From Micropterix aruncella (lineage: Eukaryota; Arthropoda; Insecta; Lepidoptera; Micropterigidae), in contig OX155954.1 of assembly GCA_944548615.1 (NCBI GenBank), forward strand, positions 3,453,335-3,517,334: 64,000 nucleotides of DNA, given 5' to 3'. Shown piece by piece: positions 31,129-43,067 of this stretch (position 1 is the stretch's first letter; each line of letters opens with the position of its first letter). Position numbers and translations under genes: made by a program. Below the pieces are notes generated by a model. That model saw only the letters and a program-made list of their open reading frames with translations, had not been told where the DNA came from and searched no databases.

Positions 31129-33009
31129 CTGAAAATAATTAATTAATCGAAGGGCTTATTGCAATAACCCGATAAGACACAAACTCTTGAGATGTGAGGC
31201 TTTAAAGTTTTAAACAATATATCGAATATTATGCTAGGGGGTCACAAGCCGGTGACTTGTAATATATTAGACTGGAAGCAAATTCGGACAGACCCCATGT
31301 TTATTTCAAATAAATAAACGTGTCAATCTAAGAAGATGTTAATGCATGTTAATTAAAAAGAAACAAATTGAGCAATTATTAAGTAAGTAGGTTATGTTTA
31401 TTACAAATGCGCATACATCTTCTGATACAAATAACTAAACTTTAATTCAAAGACAATAAACCTATTTCACCTGCTTATCAGTCTCCACAGTATATACGCT
31501 TAATCCAAGCAAATTAGTAATTAGTAGTAGTTTTGAAATCGGGTACAGCTCCTATTATTCAAGATATCCAGATAAAACATACTAAAATCTAGAGGTTTGA
31601 GGTGTTCATTTTACCCTTTCTTCAGTTTCTTGAATATATGTCCAAAACCTTTAGGATTAGCCTTATAACTACTTCTACGAAAATAGACTAATTGAAATTT
31701 CCTATAAATAACGTTATAGAAAATTTCAAAGAGTAAAAAGATTACAAAAATATTAAGTCAGGGAAAGACCTTTCCTCATCTCTTTCTAGTCCGTTGGGAC
31801 TTATTTACAATAGTCCATCGTTGGCGCAGGCTTGCTTCAATTGCCTACTGTAAATACAAGCCACCGTTTGGCAACCGCATGTCCTCACATGCGGCACAGT
31901 TACTGTGCATGCGGGCTCCTTAGCCCGTGCAAGCCTTAGGCACAGTATACCGAGAGAACAGTAGATGCACTCTCAGGCGATAGGGAATTGCGAGGCTAGG
32001 AGCGAGGGAAGTGAGCAGACGAGTACGTCTCGACGAACTCACGAATTTCTCAAAACGTTTGAACATCGGTGTTTGGCGGAGTAGTAGAAACAGACGGTCA
32101 TATGCGAGCCCTTGGACTCGTTACGTAGCTCGCCTCGTTTTCAATTATGTTCTAAGATACGCTACTATCTGGTATACTGTGCCTTAGGTATGATTTCTAA
32201 GGTGATGATGAGCACTGGTGCCAGATCATCACCATCATGGCGTCACCCCTACCCTACTGGAGGAAGCAGTTCGATTTTTCCAACGCGCGCATTTCTCCAT
32301 ATACCTAAAAGCTTGATAATGCTCTCGACAGATGTGCAATCGATATTTATTAGATTATGCCAGTTTCGCCCGGTCTTCGATTATAACTTTTTAGGCATAA
32401 CTTAAAACCGGACAAATTGTTTCCAAACGAATTCGTTTTATGTTCGACGGGTAGTTTTTGTGCGGGAAAAGATACGATAGTATTTGATGTATTCCTGGAA
32501 GGAGATGTTATGGGAGCCATAATGCAATAAATTTAATGCAACAACTTTGTCCTTATTTCTGGAGAAAAAAAATGCACAAAATTTTACTCATTTTCTTTAA
32601 TACATCTTGCTTGATGTGAGCCCTTTGACGATATGTTTGGGTCATCGATAGATCCGTAAAGCTATGACCCCAGTTAATTCGATCGAAAAACTTCGAGAGC
32701 GAATCGTAACCACGCCTAAACAGACGAGGGCAACTTTCACTTCAATAGTGACACAAACAGAAGTGAGAAAGAGGCTTCGGATCTGCATCCGAAACCAAGG
32801 GGCTCAAATCGAGCAAGATTTATTAAAAATTGAATCAAATTTTGTGTATTTTTTTTTTTGCCTAATTTCACTTTTCAGAAATAAAGACGACCTTAATTAA
32901 TTGCGGTCTACTTTCAATAAGTAAAACACACATTTTGTTAAGAATTCCAAATTATTACACAAATGCTACTACTGCTCTTTTGGATAGTTGATTAAATGGA
33001 CAAGCTTTT
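31129..33009. other. Intronic DNA with a dispersed repeat
   Basis: No exon seen. 31955-32190 matches the inner part of the repeat at 50300-50605 (GTACGTCTCGACGAAC and GCCCTTGGACTCGT are shared). 31880-31930 contains stem-forming GCATGTCCTCACATGC and GGGCTCCTTAGCCC. The remainder is AT-rich and unrecognised. Confidence 0.55.
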
Positions 33010-33122
33010 CTAGTAATTCGTTATGCTTAGTGTACAAGTCCGAACCAGACATTTTTTATTGAAAATAACATTATTATTATTAATAATAATAATAATTCCG
33101 TAGCCGGCGATTGGGGAGGGGG

Positions 33123-33560
33123 TCACCCTCGCAGCCAATACGCTGCTGTCGGTGCCGCTAGATCTCGTACTCCATTCACGATTCGCTTCCATTCTTGACG
33201 ATTTTTTGCCACGTTTCGAGCATCCCTAGCCGATAATCGTTGATTCTTAAGGTCGTCTTTGATGTTATTTAGCCAGGGTTTCTTCGGTGCCGATCGCTGA
33301 ATTCTCCATTCTGTCGGACGGTCTCGCCAAAGAAGTTTACGTGGCAAGCGATTATCGTTCATTCGGCAAACATGGCCGAACCATCGTAGTCGACGTTTTT
33401 GTACTTCTTCTTCGATCGTTGTTACTAGATCGCATCTTTCTCTAATGGTCTCGTTTCGAATTCGGTCGCGGAGTGAGACACCGAGAATCTGCCTCAAGCA
33501 TCGCATTTGGAAGACTTCGAACTTTTTGAGGTCCGATTGCAGTAACGTCCACGTTACTAC
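33123..33560 (-). pseudogene. 3' end of a dead LINE
   Basis: 127 open codons with FQMRCLRQILGVSLRDRI-type wording, then RRLRWFGHVCRM, the conserved post-RT segment of RTE/CR1-like elements. The upstream RT is missing and an ATT microsatellite follows at 33065-33095. Confidence 0.75.
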
Positions 33561-34115
33561 AATCGTTACTACACGTTACAAAAATAACATATAAATTCAA
33601 AATAAAAAAGAGAAATATTATGGCTCGTAAATTATAATTTTTCAATTTGTTTAGTTGATTTAGTTACCTTCACTAATTTTATTAGCTTAACCAAAGTGTC
33701 TGTTACGGAAAACAAATAAAGTGAAACCCATTAAATAGGCAGTTTTTTAAAATAATTTAGGCTTGAATGTCAAATTCTGGTTTACTGACGAAAACACTTT
33801 TTTCGCTAGTAACCCAGAACTTAACATTCTATCCTAAATTCTAGAAAAACTCCTTATTATGAATAGCTTAGTTTTCAATCTATTGAACAACCTATGTAAA
33901 TTACTACACAGCCATAAAATTATGAACCGGAAATAAACTCTCGATGTTAGCAATAAGTTTTGCACAAATCATCGTGACAGATGAGGTTACCCCATCATTA
34001 TCACTGATGATCTGATTATCCCCGACTATACTAGCTATTGATAGAGTATTGCTCAGGCAATAATGCTCATTTTTGCTGTAACTTTTTTGAAATATAATAG
34101 TTTTTTAATACTTAC

Positions 34116-34223
34116 GACGATAGTATCCCTCCGCTGTGGAGTGGCATCGGACGGCTTTGAATTTAGTATAAACTCTCCCTTTCTGCCGAGCCGACAGAAG
34201 GATATACAGCACAGATTCACCAT
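34116..34223 (-). CDS. PKG-like exon 1 (cysteine-rich N-terminus)
   Basis: 36 codons from the ATG at 34223 to the donor GTAAGT after 34116, phase 0, matching exon 2. It begins MVNLCCISFCRLGRK (three Cys in ten residues, possibly acylated) and ends QRRDTIV, a basic RRxT-hydrophobic site of the kind PKG/PKA phosphorylate. A start 7 codons upstream at 34244 (MSRLFAK) is also open. Linkage to exon 2 rests on phase, splice quality and similarity in kind to foraging long-isoform N-termini. Confidence 0.65.
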
Positions 34224-34700
34224 CTTAGCAAATAATCGACTCACTGCATTTTTGATACGAATATAGATTCGATTATATTATTTATCTTGATATTGGAATA
34301 TTGACCGAGTGCCGCCGACTTGCGCGCATACTTAGGACGATTTGCACAGCAAGACTGCGTTATCACCAACACGCGTACATACAATCTTATCAGTATCACT
34401 TGTAATATGAAACGTTGTAAAGATCTCTCGACTTCTCAGCTTGGCTATTTAGCCAGGAAATTCTACGATAAATCCGAATCAATTGCTTCTTATCTTTTCT
34501 TTATTATGGGTTATAATTTGTACAGACTGCAGTGTTGTATGTGTTTGTATAGTTACTCATACTCGTAATATAACGATGAATCTAGCAATTACATCAATTG
34601 ATGATGTCCTTTCCTCGGGTTTATCAAACCTGTCAAAGATAAGACTTCCTTTATCACTTAATATAAATAAGAAAATAATTACACAAGTTGTAGTTTTTCA

Positions 34701-34706
34701 TTTATT
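34701..34706 (-). terminator. Candidate polyadenylation signal AATAAA of Sur
   Basis: AATAAA on the minus strand 23 nt after the Sur stop codon at 34730. Confidence 0.6.
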
Positions 34707-34729
34707 TTAATTAGAGACGTCAATTTTAA

Positions 34730-34876
34730 TCATTCTTCAGCAGCTCTAACTAAAGCTGAAAACTTTGATTCGTTATTTTTGAGCAGCTCATTCGGGACTC
34801 CATCTTCCACTATTCGACCTTCTTCTAACACGATAACGCGATCGTATTTCAGGCTGATTATAGGCTCCAATCGATG
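34730..34876 (-). CDS. Sur: Sur last exon: end of NBD2 and C-terminus
   Basis: Acceptor TTTACAG before 34876; stop TGA at 34730-34732. It encodes HRLEPIISLKYDRVIVLEEG, with the switch His (H-loop) as its first residue, and ends SALVRAAEE, like the ASFVRADK end of SUR. Confidence 0.85.
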   Translation of the reverse strand, partial: HRLEPIISLKYDRVIVLEEGRIVEDGVPNELLKNNESKFSALVRAAEE

Positions 34877-34944
34877 CTGTAAACATAGAAAAAAAACGAC
34901 GGTAAAAGCCAATCAATCGCAGTTAATCAATCAGTTATATCATT

Positions 34945-35293
34945 GGGCCCGATTGCGTTTCTTCGTGAACTAAATTAGGAACTTAGTTCAACCGAACGAG
35001 ACAGAGCAATACGTTAGAACGGAATATGAAATGAACGGATTTCGTGGATTTTCCCGCACCAAAACTATTTGGAACAGTTTGGACCATTGCCTTCTCTATC
35101 TCAGAGATACAGGAGGCTATGGTTTGGACACATTTTGTGCTGTGTTAGATTTAGCTGCTTTATCTGTGTGGGTGATAGTTTTAATGCGAAAAAGTGGCAA
35201 CCGTTTATTTCACATTCCGCTCTGACGTACTGCTCTGTCTCGTTCTCATGAACTAATTTCCGATTTTAGTTCAAGAGAAACGCAATCGAGCCG
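34945..35293. repeat. GGGCCCG MITE, copy 3, in the Sur last intron
   Basis: 349 bp with the family's inverted ends, flanked by ATT on both sides. The arms are more diverged than in copies 1 and 2. Confidence 0.83.
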
Positions 35294-37027
35294 ATTGATT
35301 ATATTATATAGCATATTAGATTGCTTTATGTCGTACTACAGTTTGGCAACCAGAATTTTAGTACGATACGCAACGTGTATACATGCACATGAGTGAGTGA
35401 AAAACTTTGGAACTATGAAGTTCCAAAAAAATTGTAATCTTCTATTATTTCGTTTAATTTCTTTCGACTTTCGTGGTAAACATTATGACGGCGCACTGTA
35501 GATGGCACTTTTAAAAATAATATTTTCCAAAGGAATTTTGAAATCATCGCTCTGATTATTTTATTATTATTTATATAAAGAAGTCAATTTTTAATTTAGT
35601 ATATAGGTTTCAATACGTAATAATTAAGCACATTAAATTTCAGATAGAATAGATAGCATTCTTTCTCTCCTTATTATTTCTGTGGTGAAATCAGCCTATA
35701 TCAAAATAAGATAGGTGGCACTAACAATGGAGAATGTTACTGGGTCTGCAAATTCGCTTGAAACTTCGTCATATTAGAGCTCATATGTATACAAACATAT
35801 TAGTTTTTGTTTCATTCAAAAATACCCAGTAGTTTTTGTTTTGCACACATTTAAAACCGATCTCCGATCGCTCGCGCGCTCTCGTTATTAAAGGACTGCC
35901 GGTTGTCAGCGGTTGAACTGTGTATTTTTCTATGAATTAACGAAATCTACTCGTCAATGGATTTCATTTTGTTTTGTTTCGTCCGAGCATTATACTGTTA
36001 CGTTCGAAGGATTTGAAAAAGGGCAATCGGATAATCTACCTAAAATATGTAGATGGATTCATGGTTGCCCATTATTTTTCGAATAATAGTGATTTTTTTG
36101 CCGCCGAAATGCGAGGAGTAATAATGCAAAAGTAAGTTATTATACCTGGAAATCTAATTTAACGAATATCATATAGGTAGTAACCAATTTCGCAAATGCA
36201 GCGCAATTACCAAATCTTTTAAGTTTTGTGTAATAAATAGTGAAATGTTAATACCTACATACCTAATTATGCTTTTTAATAAAATTTTACTAAAATAATT
36301 TGACTTATTGCGAATACAGTGAGACGGACACATGTACTAAACGTTTTTTCGCATTTTGACATCCACTGGAACAAGAAAAAACAACTTTCTCGATTCATTG
36401 GTGGTTGTGGTTTTACATTTTGGCACAAAACACAATTTTCTACTATTTGTAGTAGACATTTCAAAAGATATTAGCGTAACTTCTAATGAAACCTTGTAAA
36501 CCGTACGGTGGCGCGCGACGGACTGAGCGAGTGTTGAACTATGACGTCACACGTAGCGAGTGCCGGCGGAAGAAACTATAAAAATAATAGCGTTGCGCAT
36601 CTATATTTAAAATTCCATATCTCGAAAACTAATGGACGTATCGAAATAATTTTTTCACACGATTTTTTTTATATTTAGAAGACAATACGGAGAGCTAAAA
36701 ATAAAAATTAGTGAACATTCTCCTCGTTGGTTAAAATATTAGTGTTTTATAATCAATCAGTCCTCTATAAAAAAACATTTATTAATATTTTTTTATTAAA
36801 TTGGCCGTCATGGCATCAGTTCCACCTGCATTCCGCCGATTCAGAAGGGTTGCCATATCGTACTATCGAGTTGAGCAATCTAATACCACAAATAATGAAT
36901 GGTAGTACACACTATACAATACAGATAAAACACCGAAATCGAGCAGGTCGCGAGTATTCTTACTGTACTTCAAGGGCGTGACAGATCGAATAAAAAATCT
37001 TTCGCGTGTGAAAAACACTAAAAACAC
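35294..37027. other. Sur intron, no gene recognised
   Basis: AT-rich with small CpG patches at 35870-35900 and 36500-36580. CAATCAATCAGTCC at about 36750 is shared with 18306. Confidence 0.45.
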
Positions 37028-37215
37028 GCTTTTGGGCTATGATACGATATTCCATCATGGAATGCCAGTGCCTATCTTCCGGCTTCATCGTCAGACCTTG
37101 AAACCTAATCGTGGTCAAAGTTCATTCCAAGACTTTTCTAACAAGTCCAAACACAGGTATGATACGATGTTCCATCATGAAGTTCCAGTTCATATCTTCC
37201 GAGTCCATCATCAGA
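37028..37215. repeat. Two diverged copies of a ~120-bp tandem repeat
   Basis: ATGATACGATATTCCATCAT (37038) and ATGATACGATGTTCCATCAT (37158) are followed by similar TCTTCCGGCTTCATCGTCAG and TCTTCCGAGTCCATCATCAG segments. Confidence 0.7.
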
Positions 37216-37479
37216 TCAGTTCGACAGTAACATATTATGTCATCAGAACTACATACAGCTGCCAATTTTCATGACGCTATGATCTCTGGAAGATGGTTAA
37301 ATTAGTTACCTTAGATTTTATTACATAGTTATTTACATACAGGTCGTCCTAATAAAAGCGTGTTAAAAAAAATGCTAAACAATTTTCATGTAAAAATGAT
37401 CTTCAAACCGACCCGAAATATAGCTCAATCTCTGATGCCTGTAATGGTTGTAATACCATAGCAAACCCCGGGTATGTAT

Positions 37480-37960
37480 AAAGCCAATTGTAACTGTGAG
37501 TTAGCTTACGTTAAACAAACGAAGCAGCCCATAGCCACTCGACTGACGGAACACATCAAGGTGGGTAAAATCGATCAGCGAGAAAAATCGGTGATCTGCG
37601 AACACATCTTGGATAGCGGAACGAGCCACTGAGAGTGGTTTCCACCATCGTGCTATCAAAAGATAAATTTTGATTCCCCGCATGATTCGGGAAGTCACAG
37701 AAATAAGAAAACCTTGAACTCCAATAGAGACGAGGGCTCCAAATACGCGGAACTCGATTATCCCCCCACATGGACCCTCACGTGGAACCCTCTTATTAAA
37801 ATCGTTAAAAGCAATGTAGCGATACAATACGATTGTGAGCACGGTGGAACTTCAAAATCGGCGCACGCCACCACCACCGCTATAATCTGCTTAATAACAG
37901 CAGAAATATGCCGCCTACCCGCAAAACAACAACGAATTATAGCATTAAAAATGTAAGCTA
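37480..37960 (+). pseudogene. Penelope-like GIY-YIG endonuclease remnant
   Basis: Reads NCNCELAYVKQTKQPIATRL, TEHIKV, a SVICEHILDSG-like strand and a PTWTLTWNPLIK end, the pattern of a Penelope-element endonuclease C-terminus, with one stop. GIY is decayed. Confidence 0.6.
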
Positions 37961-38019
37961 CAACATTTCAATCTAAATTACAGCATTTCAATCTTTTTTG
38001 CTGCTGATGGTTCTCGTGC

Positions 38020-38290
38020 AGCTGAGCCATTATGACCTGCCTCATTTTTGGTTCAGCACCCATCCGGCGGACTCCGGCAAATAACCGGGGGTCTGGAAAC
38101 GACGTACGGTTTCCTATGAAGTGGGGGTGGTTGGTAACAATGTCAGCCGCTCTTGAAACGACCCGATGGCCACCCGATCTTGAGCGAAAGACAGGCAAAG
38201 GACGCCACCGGTCGGCGATAAATTCGAATTGAATTACCGCTTACATTAGGTAGAGGCCGCACAAGCGACTTCAGACCCGACTTCAAATAT
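38020..38290. repeat. CpG-rich dispersed repeat, copy 3 (partial)
   Basis: GCTCTTGAAACGACCCGATG and GAGGCCGCACAAGCGAC resemble 24609 and 24713 in copy 2. Confidence 0.5.
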
Positions 38291-38727
38291 TACAGCGTAA
38301 TATTTAACCAGTGTGCACTAAGAAAAATATTACGCTGTAATATACACGGTAATACGCATGTTTCAAAAAGGATTACGTATAATGAACTACGGTCCGTGCG
38401 TATGTATCAACATGACGCGTAGCGGTGTAACTACCATGTCACAGGCATTGTAATTACACCGCACATTCATTACGGCGCACAACGAGATCTTACTTTTACC
38501 ATGACATTACATGCGTAAAGTTAAAGTAAGTTTCAAGAATCACGTTGAAGCTACAGTATGCCGTTATTTTAGTATTACTCGTACGGAGTATGCTGAAACA
38601 TATAATAGAGTAATGGAGTTTCAACAAAATTCCTTGCATTCAACAAACTTACGATTGAAACATCATTATTATGTATAAAACCGTAATAACAAAACGACAT
38701 TGTAGGAAGAAATCCAATATTTTTCTC

Positions 38728-38876
38728 AGTGTGTATCTCACACACGTGTGTGTATCTCACACACGCACACACTACATTGTGTATCTCACACACGCACAAA
38801 CAATGTAACTGCACACACAAACACACACACACACACATGATGTATTTATTTATTTATTTATTTTTAGGAAAACCAA
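38728..38876. repeat. (CA)n/(TG)n and TTTA microsatellites
   Basis: Broken CACACA/TGTGTG runs with repeated GTATCTCACACACG, followed by TTTA repeats from about 38846. Confidence 0.9.
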
Positions 38877-39297
38877 CCTAATTATAATTTAACAAAAAGA
38901 CGGAGTAGGATAACAGAGAGCCAATTAAAGGTTTTCACGTTTAAGTAACGCTGTAGAAACATATGTGACCTTTCAATTAAAGCTATCGATTAAAAATAGA
39001 TCAAAAATTATTCAACAATTAGTGCTAAAGAATTCACTGTTCAGCCGCTGCCTAGCTGAGTTAATACTCGTACAGAATATATCAAAGTCAATGCATTTAA
39101 TCAAATCATTGAAATTGACATTTGTTCGCCACAGAAATGCATTTTGCCTATAGTTGGTACCAGCATGAGGAACATGAAGAGCAGGGTTAAATCTATTGAG
39201 TTTGGAAGGAACATGGAGATTAATTTTATTTAGTAAGTTGGGACAGTTAATATTATTGGAGGTGCAACGAGAAGGTGTTATAACGATGCAAACTTAC

Positions 39298-39804
39298 TGC
39301 GACTGACAGAATTGTAAGCGACGGTTGATTTCGCTGCAGTGCTGCTAGAAGCGACCGCTCGCTTCCTTCATCCATCGAAGCAGTCGCTTCATCGGCAGCT
39401 AGAAGAACCGCTCGTCTCTCCGTCAGAGCCGCGACGGCGCACCTCGCTACCCCCAGTCCAGCAGATCGCCCGCCGCTCCAAGCGCTCGCATTACTCTCCA
39501 AAACACTGTCCAACAAACCGGCGCAGTGCTCAACGACGAAATCCTTGAGTTGCGCGATCTCCAAACACTTCCAAAGCACATCATCCGAGCACGCTCGCCT
39601 CGGATCGAGGTTTTCCCGTATCGTTCCGCTGAAAACTGTCACTTCCTGAGGAATCATAAACATCCTTCTTCGAAGGTGGCTCAGCTTGATACTTTTTAGG
39701 TCTGCGTCGTCTATTTTGATGGCCCCTTGTTGTACCTCCGCCATTTGGAATAAAGCCATGAGTAATGTCGATTTTCCGCTGCCGCTGCGACCACAAATCG
39801 CAAC
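39298..39804 (-). CDS. Sur: Sur exon: NBD2 core
   Basis: 507 bp, phase 0 at both ends; donor GTAAGT. Walker A is GRSGSGKST, followed by a Q-loop in MFMIPQEVTVFSGTIRENLD. The ABC signature is WSGGR instead of LSGGQ, and Walker B is AVLLAADEATAS, keeping the Asp and catalytic Glu but with LLAAD in place of the usual LLLLD. The exon ends TILSVA just before the H-loop His in the last exon. The segment around 39340-39560 is CpG-rich. Confidence 0.88.
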
Positions 39805-39866
39805 CTAGAATAAAAACATGCATATAGTTCAAAACTTTATTTCAAGTTAATTAAGAGTATTTCTAC

Positions 39867-39994
39867 CTTCTGCCCTGGTGAGATAGTCAAATTAATGTCA
39901 TGTAGCACACATGAAGATGAAGGTCCGTGGCTTACGCTAACATTCTTAAAAATGATCTCTCCAAAAGTTGGCCAATCGTCAAACACATCTAATC
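39867..39994 (-). CDS. Sur: Sur exon: start of NBD2
   Basis: 128 bp; acceptor ATTACAG, donor GTAGAA. Encodes LDVFDDWPTFGEIIFKNVSV, with a Trp in the usual A-loop approach, then SCVLHDINLTISPGQK. Phase 1 in, 0 out, matching both neighbours. Confidence 0.85.
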
Positions 39995-40039
39995 CTGTAA
40001 TATTTAAAACCGTCACATAAAATCGAGTATTTAGCAATT

Positions 40040-40260
40040 ATTGCACGACTGCCCAACATAAAAGGAGTGTATTGTGTTCAGGGTTCATCTATGTATGTTT
40101 TCGGCTTCTTTATTCCCCTATAACTTCTAAACGCTCGAACCGATTTAGAAGTACTTGATAATGTTAGAATCGTTATATCATCCCTAGTGTCATATGGTGC
40201 CTTAATCGTCCAATTATCCAGTAAATAGTTAGCAGCTCAAAATAGAACTCAACTGAAATT
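40040..40260 (+). repeat. Dispersed repeat (ACGACTGCCCAA family), copy 1
   Basis: Begins CACGACTGCCCAACATAAAA, then GAACCGATTTAGAAGT. Related copies are at 40680-40920 and 50180-50720. Confidence 0.7.
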
Positions 40261-40679
40261 ATGTTGCAAATTGATCCACAGTGTTATCGTCGAATTTTAA
40301 AGGTCTTTTTATATTTTTTGTTATTTTTTATACAAATATTTCATCTCCCTTTTTAAAAACGCACATTGTGTAGTCTCTTGTTAGCAAGGTGTTGCCGTTT
40401 CTTTAGAAATTAAAATTATTAAATTATTTTTAATTCGAAATATTTTCAAATCACTATAAACGTCAAATATGTTTTATTCTTACGACATATCGGAACATTA
40501 TCAACGTACATTTCGCTAATGTTGCTAAAATTCCCACTTAAAAAGTTGTAGATACCATAGAAATATATACTTACTTATCCAGAAAGATATTTGAGTGCTT
40601 TCTTTCATAAAAATTATCCTATCAAGCTTTTTCATTTTAATTTCATGGCTGGTTGATAACGAGCGCAGCATCCTTTTAA

Positions 40680-40920
40680 CCATCCTTTTATACGACTGCC
40701 CAACAATAAAGGAGTGTAATGTGTTTAGGGTTCATATGTGTATGTTTTCCTTTTATTTATTTCACCAAAACTTCTAAACGTTTGAACCGATTTAGAAGTT
40801 TGTGGCATTGATATAATCTTTACCTTAACTGTCCAAATATCAAGTAAGTAGTTGTCTAAATGTCCAAATCTCCAAATGTCAATAAATTACCATAAATACA
40901 TAGTGTTTAGTGTCAAATGA
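40680..40920 (+). repeat. Dispersed repeat (ACGACTGCCCAA family), copy 2
   Basis: ACGACTGCCCAACAATAAAG at the start, GAACCGATTTAGAAGT in the middle, and a TAGTGTTTAGTGTCA-like end. It lacks the inner 300 bp found at 50300-50605. Confidence 0.72.
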
Positions 40921-41189
40921 AAGGTCGGATTGAGTACATTCCGAAAATATATACCGACGTAATAAAAATAAGAAATATATGCAGTATAAAGAGCTTTTCT
41001 CTAAAATCAAACAAAAACACTACTATAAAAAAAACTTTTTTTATAGATTCGATCATTCCAATGCTAAATGTGTTAGGAAAAAGCCTCGGACGCGCAATAT
41101 TTCAAGACAATAAAAAACTAATTTACATATATTTTTTTTTGCTTAGTCCTTAAGATAGTTTAAAAAAAACTTACTTAACCTACCTACAT

Positions 41190-41350
41190 GTGTAGGTTTG
41201 ACACTTTTTTAATGCATATATCTCGCTTATTTATTGACACCGAATATATATTGCAAATTCGGAATCAGCGTGGTGAATATGGTCGGGTGACTATATTCAC
41301 CACGCTAAACAGGTTCAACAGGTTCCTATAATGCAGTAGGTAATACCAAA
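41190..41350 (-). repeat. Dispersed repeat, inverted partner of 18380-18560
   Basis: Contains a stem of AGCGTGGTGAATAT and its complement near 41268-41308, plus ATATCTCGCTTATTTATTGA, complementary to the 18 kb copy. Confidence 0.65.
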
Positions 41351-41439
41351 AATAATTATAACAACTGTAGTTCACTTTTTGTAAAGGCAGTCGTGTTTTT
41401 TATTCCTTTTAATATATTTACTTGTTTTCTCTTACTTAC

Positions 41440-41677
41440 CATTTATTCTCTCGTCTTCTCCAGGCGTTACAATATACTGATGTATTCTTTCAACTGATCC
41501 CATGTACATTTCCATATCTGATAAGAACTTGACAACCCAGTTCAAATAAATCGGTACGAGTAGAGTGTAATTAATGGCCAACCCCACTAATGATGGAGTT
41601 ACTGCACCTGGATAGGATTCTACGCATATCAAAGCGACCATCGTCGCTACATATACGATTACAGCCCCGAGAAAATC
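41440..41677 (-). CDS. Sur: Sur exon: last TM helices of TMD2
   Basis: 238 bp; acceptor TTTTAACAG, donor GTAAGT. Encodes DFLGAVIVYVATMVALICVE, LVGLAINYTLLVPIYLNWVV, then SDMEMYMGSVERIHQYI, the coupling region before NBD2. Phase 0 in, 1 out. Confidence 0.87.
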
Positions 41678-43067
41678 CTGTTAAAATCCAATAGACACAA
41701 TGTTAGCTATTTTGTATTATAATATTAACAATTTGACATATCATTAGTATAATAATGAGAATCCGAATTATATTTCAAACAGCGCTTGGGAACGGTTGAA
41801 ACAGATATAGGGAACCTTTGAAACATTAATTTCAAAAACATTCCTTTACTTGCAACATAGAATGTAGGTAATTCTTAAACGACAAAATATTGGGAAGCCG
41901 CTTAAAATAGCTTCCTACAAATGGGCTGCGCACATGCTAATAAGAGGACATCTCAAGCAGATGAGTCGGTCTTCCGGGAAAGGGGTGGCACTACCGATTT
42001 CTGAAAAAATTATTTTAACTAATTGTAATTTGCTTTGAATCTTTCGGTAGATGGTCTTATAATAAAATTTCCTTTCTTGAGAAATTTGTCTTTTTTTAAA
42101 TGTTTTGAAATTTTGGTTTAGCTTCGGATTTTTTCGTTTAGAGATATTTAGAGATATTTAGAGATACAAAATACAGATACAGATACAGATAGTAAAGTGG
42201 AGTATAGAGATAGTAAAGTAGATAGTAGTGAGTTAAATATATTATACGTTTTTGTTTTTTAAATGATGTTTTGTTTTATTTTATCGATGTTTTGTTTTAT
42301 TTTATAATAAACCCGTGCCCACTTCGTTGGGCGGTAAATATTTTTACTTGTGATAAAATTATGAGTGTGGTTCGGTTAGTACTGAGTGCTATGATTTATT
42401 TCCTGACTGCCAAAAGAAGGGTTATATTTTTACTGCATATGTACCTATGTATGTATTTGGATGCCAATTTGGCTATATTACTGGGTTTCAAATGAGTGAA
42501 TGAAATGATTATGATTGAATAAATTATGTTTATTTTATTTGTTCAATACTTCTCTGTATACTACATTAGATTTAATGTTATTATTTGGTACTAAAATATA
42601 TTGTTTTTCAGGAGTTCCAACCCGAGATACGGTCGCGGTTCCATACCTATGTCGTATTATCTCTTTAAGCATTTATGCAGTAAAAAGGAAATTATATGCA
42701 GTAAAAGGAAAAAGTCTTTTGTTTTAAACACTTGAGGTGATACATTTACTTATTTTGATAAGAATTCATAATTGTTGATAATATGACCATAAACATTACC
42801 TAACGATTTAAATTATTTTTTTAATATAAAAAACTACTTTTTGTGACTAAAATATTATAAAATAAAAAGTTACACATATGCTGTTGCTGACTTTTTTGTA
42901 GGCATTATCAATCTCTACAACTTTTCTCTAGAACTCAATCATATATCTCTCATCGTTAATGCAGCGTTCGTAAGAAACGTTTTCATTCGACCGTTTTTTC
43001 TCCGACCTACTTTGCAAATCCGACTACCACGAAAAAGTCTTCTAATTTTTCGGATTAATATATATAC
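41678..43067. other. Sur intron, AT-rich, no gene recognised
   Basis: Only short direct repeats (GAGATATTTA and ACAGAT near 42140-42190). Confidence 0.5.

Larger units (their letters stand above)
8950..34223 (-). other. cGMP-dependent-protein-kinase-like gene (PKG/foraging family), 3' part outside window
   Basis: Seven exons with compatible intron phases give about 486 codons: a cysteine-rich N-terminus, a GVIAQP autoinhibitory-like segment, tandem cyclic-nucleotide-binding domains A and B, a linker, and the start of a kinase domain. That architecture is unique to PKG. PKG normally releases an autoinhibited Ser/Thr kinase when cGMP binds. The kinase N-lobe (QQQEHAYNEK) resembles type II PKG, so assignment to foraging rather than a paralogue is open. 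Both nucleotide-binding cassettes lack the usual Thr/Ser. Introns are crowded with transposons. Extra coiled-coil first exons lie between exon 2 and exon 3. Confidence 0.85.

Noticed and set aside
39339..39548. Plus-strand frame across Sur NBD2
   Set aside because: Antisense shadow of the NBD2 exon, which has clear ABC motifs on the minus strand.
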